The translations under genes and the position numbers were made by a program. From Tricholomella constricta (lineage: Eukaryota > Basidiomycota > Agaricomycetes > Agaricales > Lyophyllaceae), in the NCBI GenBank assembly GCA_013368375.1, contig JAACJP010000033.1:402231-466230 (forward strand): 64,000 nt of DNA. Reading direction: 5' to 3'. Positions within the stretch are counted from its first letter, which is position 1. Every line of letters starts with the position of its first letter. Positions 58,751 through 64,000 of this stretch are shown here, in pieces. The notes under the pieces are model-generated. The model did not search any database and was not told the DNA's origin. It saw nothing but the letters and a program-made list of their open reading frames with translations.

Positions 58751-58788
58751 CCGACTGAGGACAGTCGGTATTTCAAGTAAGGAGGAGA
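58751..58788 (+). other. Hairpin and 3' polypurine tract
   Basis: CCGACT-GAGGAC-AGTCGG stem-loop, then TCAAGTAAGGAGGAGATG running into the first bases of the 3' LTR. It is the expected plus-strand primer site. Confidence 0.75.
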
Positions 58789-59824
58789 TGATGAACACCG
58801 TCCCGCGCTGTACACCGAACCTACCCATAATACGGACATCAACCGCTGCGCCACGACGAACACGGCCCCGAATACGATCAAAGCGCTAAACGGACCGACT
58901 GACAATACGACCGACCGACCGACAATACGACCAAATGACCGACGCACCGACCAAGAGACAAAGTAACTTGAAACGCCAGTTCTCTTCTCTGGGCGCACGG
59001 AGCACGGAACGCCGTATAACCTGTCAACGACCGCGCACGTTTGTATGCCAAGGTCTCAACCCGGCGACAACCAAACCCGATTTGAAATGATCTTAGGAAA
59101 CGCCGTTGCCCAGCCAGTCGCAGGAAGGATCCGGCCGTACCACGGAGTTCCGCACCCAAGAGCCACTACCGATCGCAAAGCCACCACCGATCATACATCC
59201 GACCCGACGCCTCGAGCCGATCAACAGCCCCTTTGCCGAGCCGAAGAGCGCCACACTCTCTAAAAAGCATCGCGCGGGTACCAAGCTTGGCAGCGCTTCT
59301 CCCAATAAACCAGTAAAACACCTGCCTCGCCGGCTCGCGCGAGGCGAGTCGGTCGTATAGTATAAAAACATACCCGTGTATTACCTACTTCGCCCAGTGA
59401 ATTACAGCCCGTATTTTCCCTCACTCTCAGAGTTAATAGCTCAAAGCCGTCGTCTCTGTCGTCTCCGCATCGTTCTCATCGTATAACCCGTCGCCACCGT
59501 CGTAAACCTCGTAACCGTCGTCTCTGTCGTCTCGTAACCGTCGCCCGAACCCGTGAGTTCTTCGTATTCGTCTCGTTCGTCTCGTTGTCGCACAACCGAC
59601 ACAAAGGTCGTGTTACCGACCCGTTCCGCCTGGGAACAATCGTATTCTATCGCGTCGCCGTCGGCTCGACTAATTACGAGTCGGATCGTCTTTACTCTCA
59701 TCCCACCACCACTTTCAAACCCTGCACACTCGCGTGTTTGGGAACTTTTAACATTTCTCGCCCCCCATAGTTGTTAGTTGTTTTGTTGTTGTGCACAGCA
59801 CCTACAGGCCTTCTAGCTCTATCA
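58789..59824 (+). repeat. 3' LTR
   Basis: The second copy of the LTR, directly preceded by a polypurine tract. Its TATA box is at 59361-59368. Confidence 0.93.
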
Positions 59825-60372
59825 GCGTGCATTGATAGTAGCTCCAGGCTACTTACCGCTGTTGGTCCCTCTGCTGCTGCTACACCTTGCCCGACTTCGT
59901 CCGAACGACGTTGAGGCGGCACATAGGCTATAGGAGGTCGCGGTACCGGCGGATCGACGATAGATTGTATCGTTGGTGTGTTTTCAGAGCTGGTAGCGCT
60001 CGGTGGCGCTCGGTTTGGATCCATCGCAGATAGATCTTCGTTTCAGGGTTGTGGTGATGGTGATGGCGCTGATAAGCGAGTCGACGTCGACGATAGAGAG
60101 CAGTTAAGCAGATAGCAAAGCTGGGTAGCTTAAAAAAGTGTAACGGTTGTACGGGGTTGGGGGATCCTTGCGAGACACCAGACACGTTAAGCTAGACCAA
60201 TCTGTGGGATTCTGCTAAGTACGTGTACAGGGTGAAGGTGCAAAGGATTATCTAAGCATAAACTGTACAGGACATTTATATACGCATAACAAAGATGGTC
60301 GTGCATTACCAGAAGGTAATGCCAAACAGGTCGCTTCTCAATATAGACGTATTGTAACGCGCCGTCGTTACA
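59825..60372 (-). mobile_element. Fragment of a second, minus-strand LTR element (LTR, leader, gag-like stub)
   Basis: Read on the minus strand, 60372-60139 starts TGTAACG and ends CGTTACA, a 7-bp terminal inverted repeat typical of an LTR, with TATATAAA at about 60276-60283 as promoter. A ~115-nt leader follows, then ATG at 60024 opens MDPNRAPPSATSSENTPT, a Pro/Ser-rich gag-like start. It is cut after ~67 codons where the big Ty3 element begins. The remainder is not found on the left side of that element. No PBS was recognised. Confidence 0.5.
60139..60372 (-). repeat. Putative 234-bp LTR
   Basis: TGTAACG...CGTTACA ends with a TATA box inside, read on the minus strand. No second copy is in the window, so LTR status is inferred. 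Confidence 0.5.
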
Positions 60373-62156
60373 GATATGTTGTAGACGCGGTTCTACGCTA
60401 TGACGGTCACTCCGAACGGGTGCTGTTCGCAGTCGCAGGCATCGGGAAGCAGGATCTCATCCTCGGATTCACCTGGCTTCGAGACCACAACCCCGACATT
60501 GATTGGGCGACGAAGAGGGTGAAAATGAGTCGGGCGCCGTCGCGTTGCGACACCTGCAAGGTTGAGGCCAAGGAAGAGCGGCGCTCGCGCACCAAACTGC
60601 GACCTGCCATTCGGGCCTGTCGGGCGGAAGGATTTCCGACCACAGAGCCGGATCTGCGTGCCCCGACCAGCCCCTACGTCGAGGACGACTCTGACATGGA
60701 TGAATTCCTCCCCTACACCCCAGTCATGGAGGAACCCGATCCAGAGTCGGACGACTTCCTTGCGGAGACCTTCCTGAACGGCGACCGCATCTTTGCGACT
60801 GCGATCCACCCTCCTCCGACTGTGGCGCACATCCGTGCCAGTTAAACGACATCGCAGCGACTCGCGGAAGCGCATGCCGCGAACTCTGTGCCCAAGTCGT
60901 TCCGCGACGCCGTTCCGACCCACCTCCATGACTTTGAGGACGTTTTCTCCAAGGTCGCGTTTGACGAACTCCCCGATCGCAAACAGTGGGATCACGCGAT
61001 TGAGTTGGAGCCGGGCGCTTCGCCGTCCGGCACCAAAGTCTACCCACTGTCGCCGGCGGAGCAAGTCGAGCTCGATGCGTTCCTCAAGGAGAACCTCGAG
61101 TCGGGTCGGATCCGTCCGTCGAAGTCACCCATGGCTTCGCCAGTGTTCTTCATCAAGAAGAAGGATGGTGCGCTCCGGCTGGTGCAGGACTATCGGACGC
61201 TCAACGCGCTTACGGTGAAGAACCGGTACCCACTACCACTCATTAGCGAACTGGTGAACAACCTCCGCGGCGCGCGGTACTTCACCAAGCTGGACGTCCG
61301 ATGGGGGTACAACAACGTTCGGATCAAGGAAGGCGACGAGTGGAAGGCAGCGTTTCGGACGAACCGCGGTCTCTTTGAGCCGCTCGTCATGTTCTTCGGC
61401 CTCACGAACAGCCCCGCCACATTCCAGACCATGATGAATGACATCTTCCGCGATCTGATCGCCGAGGGTGTTGTTTGCGTGTACCTCGACGATATCTTGA
61501 TTTACACCAAGACTCTCGAGGAACACCGTCGGGTCGCGCGACTCGTACTGGACCGACTCCGCGAACATAAGTTGTTCTTAAAACCCGAGAAATGCGAGTT
61601 CGAACAGACCAAGGTCGAGTATCTTGGGCTGATCATCTCGCACGGGCAAGCGGAAATGGATCCGGTCAAGGTCGCTGGAGTGTCGGAGTGGCCGGCGCCG
61701 AGGAACAAGAAGGAGGTGCAAGCGTTCTTGGGCTTCACCAATTTCTACCGACGGTTCATCCAGGACTTCTCGCACCACGCCCGACCCCTGTTCGATCTGA
61801 CGGGCAAGGATGTTGCCTGGCGCTGGGAAGCGTCGGAACAGTCGGCCTTTGACCTCCTGAAGTCTGCGATCACGTCGCGACCAGTGCTTGCATTCCCCGA
61901 CGACGACCGACCGTACCGCATCGAAGCTGATTCGTCCGACTTTGCGACGGGCACGGTCCTGTCACAAGAGTCGCCATCTGATGGCAAGTGGCACCCGGTC
62001 GCGTTCTACTCGAAGAGCTTGAACGCAGTCGAGCGGAACTACGAGATCCATGACAAGGAGATGCTGGCGATCATCCGGTCTCTGGAGGAGTGGCGACATT
62101 TTGTGGAAGGCGCAAAGCACAAGGTAGTGATCTTGACGCGACCACAAAAACCTTGA
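60373..62156 (+). pseudogene. Chromovirus protease end, RT and RNase H with nonsense and frameshift
   Basis: Frame 3 is open except for TAA at 60843-60845, within HIRAS*TTSQRLAEAHA. CAA (Gln) is the natural ancestor, one C-to-T change. RT motifs follow: SPMASPVFFIKKKDGALRLVQDYR, TKLDVRWGYNN, FGLTNSPATFQTMMND and catalytic VYLDDIL (~61480), then LGFTNFYRRFI and RNase H (IEADSSDFATGTVLSQ, FYSKSLNAVERNYEIHDKEML). After HKVVILT an extra base near 62140 shifts the frame away from the expected DHKNLEYF. Not functional. Confidence 0.85.
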
Positions 62157-63670
62157 GTACTTCCTCACCGCGAAGAAACTCAATCGGCGGCAAGCCCGCT
62201 GGTCGCTCTACCTCGCCAACTTCGACTTCACCCTCCACCACCGTCCGGGACGCAGCATGGGCAAACCCGACGCCCTGTCGCGTCGCGCTGACCACGGCGA
62301 CGGAAGTGGCGACAATGCTGACATTGTGCTCCTCAAACCCGAGTTCTTCGCGATCCGCGCGACCGAAGGTCTGGTACTGGTCGGAGAAGAAGACGATGTG
62401 CTGAAGGCGATTCGCAAGGGCAATCGCGACGGCGCACAGGAGGACGCGGTCGCGAAAGCAGCGCAACTGGTCAAGGCATCCAAGAACTGCCGGTCGCTCC
62501 CTACGCTTCGGCGAGTGGGGGGAGGAAGGCGGTCTGCTCACGTTCCGTGGACGGATCTATGTCCCAAACGTTCCTGACCTTCGCCACGCATTGTGAACAA
62601 CACCACGACTCCAAGATCGCCGGTCACCCGGGGTCGCTGGAAGACGTTAGAGCTGGTGTCGCGCAGACTACTGGTGGCCTCAGATGTCGCGCTTTGTCGG
62701 TTCCTACACCAGCACCTGCGACATGTGCTTGCGCACGAAACCCCCGCCGCCAACTCCCCGTCGGACAGCTGCAGCCGCTCCCAATCCCCGAAGGTCGATG
62801 GAACGTCGTATCGGTGGACTTCATCACTGAGCTCCCTGAGTCCAACGGCCACGACGCGATCCATGAACGTCGTGGATTCGGTCGGAAAGCGAGCGCACTT
62901 CATTGCATCGCACACAACCTGTTCGGCCTTGGGAGCTGCCAACCTCTACCGTCGTCACGTCTGGAAGCTGCACGGTCTCCCCGACGCATTCGTCTCCGAT
63001 CGAGGTCCACAGTTCGTAGCGAGTTCACGCGCGAGCTGTACCGACTCCTGCGTATCAAGCTGTCAGCTTCGACGGCGTACCACCCGCAGACCGACGGGCA
63101 GACTGAGCGCGTCAACCAGGAGCTGGAACAATTCCTGCGGGTCTTCTGCAACGAGCGCCAGAACAACTGGGAGGACCTGTTGCCCGACGCCGAATTCAGT
63201 TACAACAACCATGTACACTCGGCGACGCAACAGACCCCCTTCCTGCTCGACACTGGTCGCATCCGCGCATGGGCTTTGAGCCGCGTCAGGGCGCTTCCAA
63301 GAATGAGTCAGCCGAAGAGTTCGTGGAGCGCATGAAGGAAGCCCAGGAGGAAGCCAAGGCGGCGCTTGCAAAGGCAAAGGACGACATGGAGCGGTATTAC
63401 AACCAGCGACACACCCCCGCGCCCGACTACCAGCCTGGCGACAAGGTGTACTTGGACGCGACCGACATTTCTACGACCCGACCATCTAAGAAGTTGTCGC
63501 ATTGCTACCTCGGCCCTTTCGTCGTGCAAAGGCGAGTCGGCCCGCTCGCATATCGCCTTCTGTTGCCTCAGTCCATGAAGCGCATCCATCCGGTCTTCCA
63601 CGTCGTAAAGCTTGTCCCCGCCGTCGCGGACCCCATCGAAGGTCAGCAGTCTGATCCACCGCCCGCCCCC
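62140..63670 (+). pseudogene. Chromovirus RNase H end and integrase in several frames
   Basis: [49 protein letters not shown] continues RNase H in frame 1. The frame breaks near 62490. Integrase pieces follow in alternating frames: ISKIAGHPG..., [78 protein letters not shown]. The GPY/F module is LSHCYLGPFVVQRRVGPLAYRL. At least five frame changes are needed to read it, so the copy is dead. Confidence 0.8.
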
Positions 63671-63671
63671 A

Positions 63672-63949
63672 GATATCATCAACGACGAGCCCCACTACGA
63701 AGTCCACAAAATCCTCGACAGCCGCATCTTTCGCAAGAAACTCCAGTACAAGATCTTGTGGAAAGGCTACGGCTACGAAGAAGCTTCGTGGGAGCCCCGG
63801 GAGAATGTCGTCGCCCCCGACCTGTTGCGCAAATTCCACCGCGACAATCCCGATGCTGCGCGCCACATCCGTGGCATCTTCACTCTGTCCCCCGCCGTCT
63901 TCGCCACCGTCACCCCGCACCGAGCCGTTGCGATTCAAGAGGGGGGGGA
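63672..63949 (+). pseudogene. Integrase C-terminal chromodomain
   Basis: In frame 3: HYEVHKILDSRIFRKKLQYKILWKGYGYEEASWEPRENV. It has the aromatic and WKGY / SWEP signatures of a chromodomain, which guides chromovirus integrases to modified histones. It lies one frame away from the preceding integrase segment. Confidence 0.85.
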
Positions 63950-64000
63950 TGTTAGGGGAACTCCCTTTCGCGCCCTCCGACGCTCACCGATCGTCCCCCC
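63938..64000 (+). repeat. Polypurine tract and start of chromovirus 3' LTR
   Basis: AAGAGGGGGGGGA is followed by TGTTAGGGG at 63950. The rest lies beyond the window. Confidence 0.7.

Larger units (their letters stand above)
47117..59824 (+). mobile_element. Ty3-type LTR retrotransposon with two antisense accessory genes
   Basis: The LTRs at 47117-48152 and 58789-59824 are both 1036 bp, begin TGATGA and end CTCTATCA. They are similar throughout, with roughly 5% differences judged by eye, more in the first half. Internal order is candidate PBS, gag-protease, frameshift, RT-RNase H (broken), integrase, two genes on the opposite strand, polypurine tract. GCGT flanks both ends (47113-47116 and 59825-59828), a possible 4-bp target duplication. 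RT-RNase H before integrase marks the Ty3/gypsy order. There is no chromodomain. Total length is 12.7 kb. Confidence 0.92.
60373..64000 (+). mobile_element. Ty3 chromovirus, 5'-truncated, frameshifted, running off the window
   Basis: The sequence starts abruptly in the protease C-terminus (VLFAVAGIGKQDLILGFTWLRDHNPDIDW) and continues through RT, RNase H, integrase and a chromodomain. Next come a polypurine tract and the first 51 bases of a 3' LTR (TGTTAGGGGAACTCCC at 63950). Gag and the 5' LTR are missing on the left, where the minus-strand LTR begins. Confidence 0.88.

Noticed and set aside
60139..60372. Solo LTR with target duplication
   Set aside because: The five bases on the two sides differ (AAAAG and GATAT), so a simple solo LTR is not supported; I list it as an LTR fragment of a truncated element.
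1..64000. tRNA or rRNA genes
   Set aside because: I looked for TTCRANNC-type B boxes with matching acceptor stems and for rRNA landmarks and found none convincing. A covariance-model scan would be decisive.

Overview
The window looks like nuclear DNA of a filamentous basidiomycete, most likely a wood- or litter-decaying member of the Agaricomycetes. Genes are split by many 45-70 nt GT...AG introns. The protein families are fungal: GH115 glucuronidase, SAGA subunit Spt7, penta-EF-hand protein and a NACHT-WD40 receptor. The mobile elements (Plavaka, hAT, LINE, Ty3 chromovirus) are typical of mushroom genomes. All exon structures below were joined by eye from open frames, splice signals and family motifs; none was checked by alignment or RNA.

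Layout: (1) 1-1206, the 3' end of a LINE. (2) 1483-7872, a Plavaka-type DNA transposon with a transposase (minus strand) and a divergently transcribed second gene (plus strand), both apparently intact. (3) 8212-20685, a tandem pair of secreted metallophosphoesterases. The first copy is intact and the second has a premature stop; a degenerate hAT transposon with clear ends (12400-16505) sits between them. (4) 21487-23960, an MFS sugar transporter, followed by a small unknown gene and a minus-strand LINE 3' fragment. (5) 26643-31029, an intact GH115 gene on the minus strand, divergent from SPT7 (31560-34810). (6) A penta-EF-hand gene (35225-36513) and an unrecognised gene with a ubiquitin-like C-terminus (36716-38607). 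(7) 39270-44660, a C2-NACHT-WD40 NLR with 15 WD40 repeats. (8) 46149-64000, a nested retrotransposon region.

The most unusual object is the Ty3-type LTR retrotransposon at 47117-59824 (two 1036-bp LTRs). Between integrase and the 3' LTR it carries two related, intron-containing genes on the opposite strand (55071-56912 and 57312-58608). They share a Zn2Cys6-like cysteine pattern, a conserved intron position and a conserved helical C-terminus. Each gene is followed on the sense side by a hairpin plus a polypurine tract. A third copy of the tract lies between RNase H and integrase, where a central PPT would sit. Gag is joined to pol at a candidate -1 slippery site. Reverse transcriptase/RNase H is broken by frameshifts, while gag, integrase and both antisense genes remain open.

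To the right lie a small minus-strand LTR with a gag-like stub, then a frameshifted chromovirus with a C-terminal chromodomain that runs off the window. Host functions seen together (GH115, sugar uptake, secreted phosphatase) fit a saprotrophic lifestyle, but nothing here shows that they are co-regulated.
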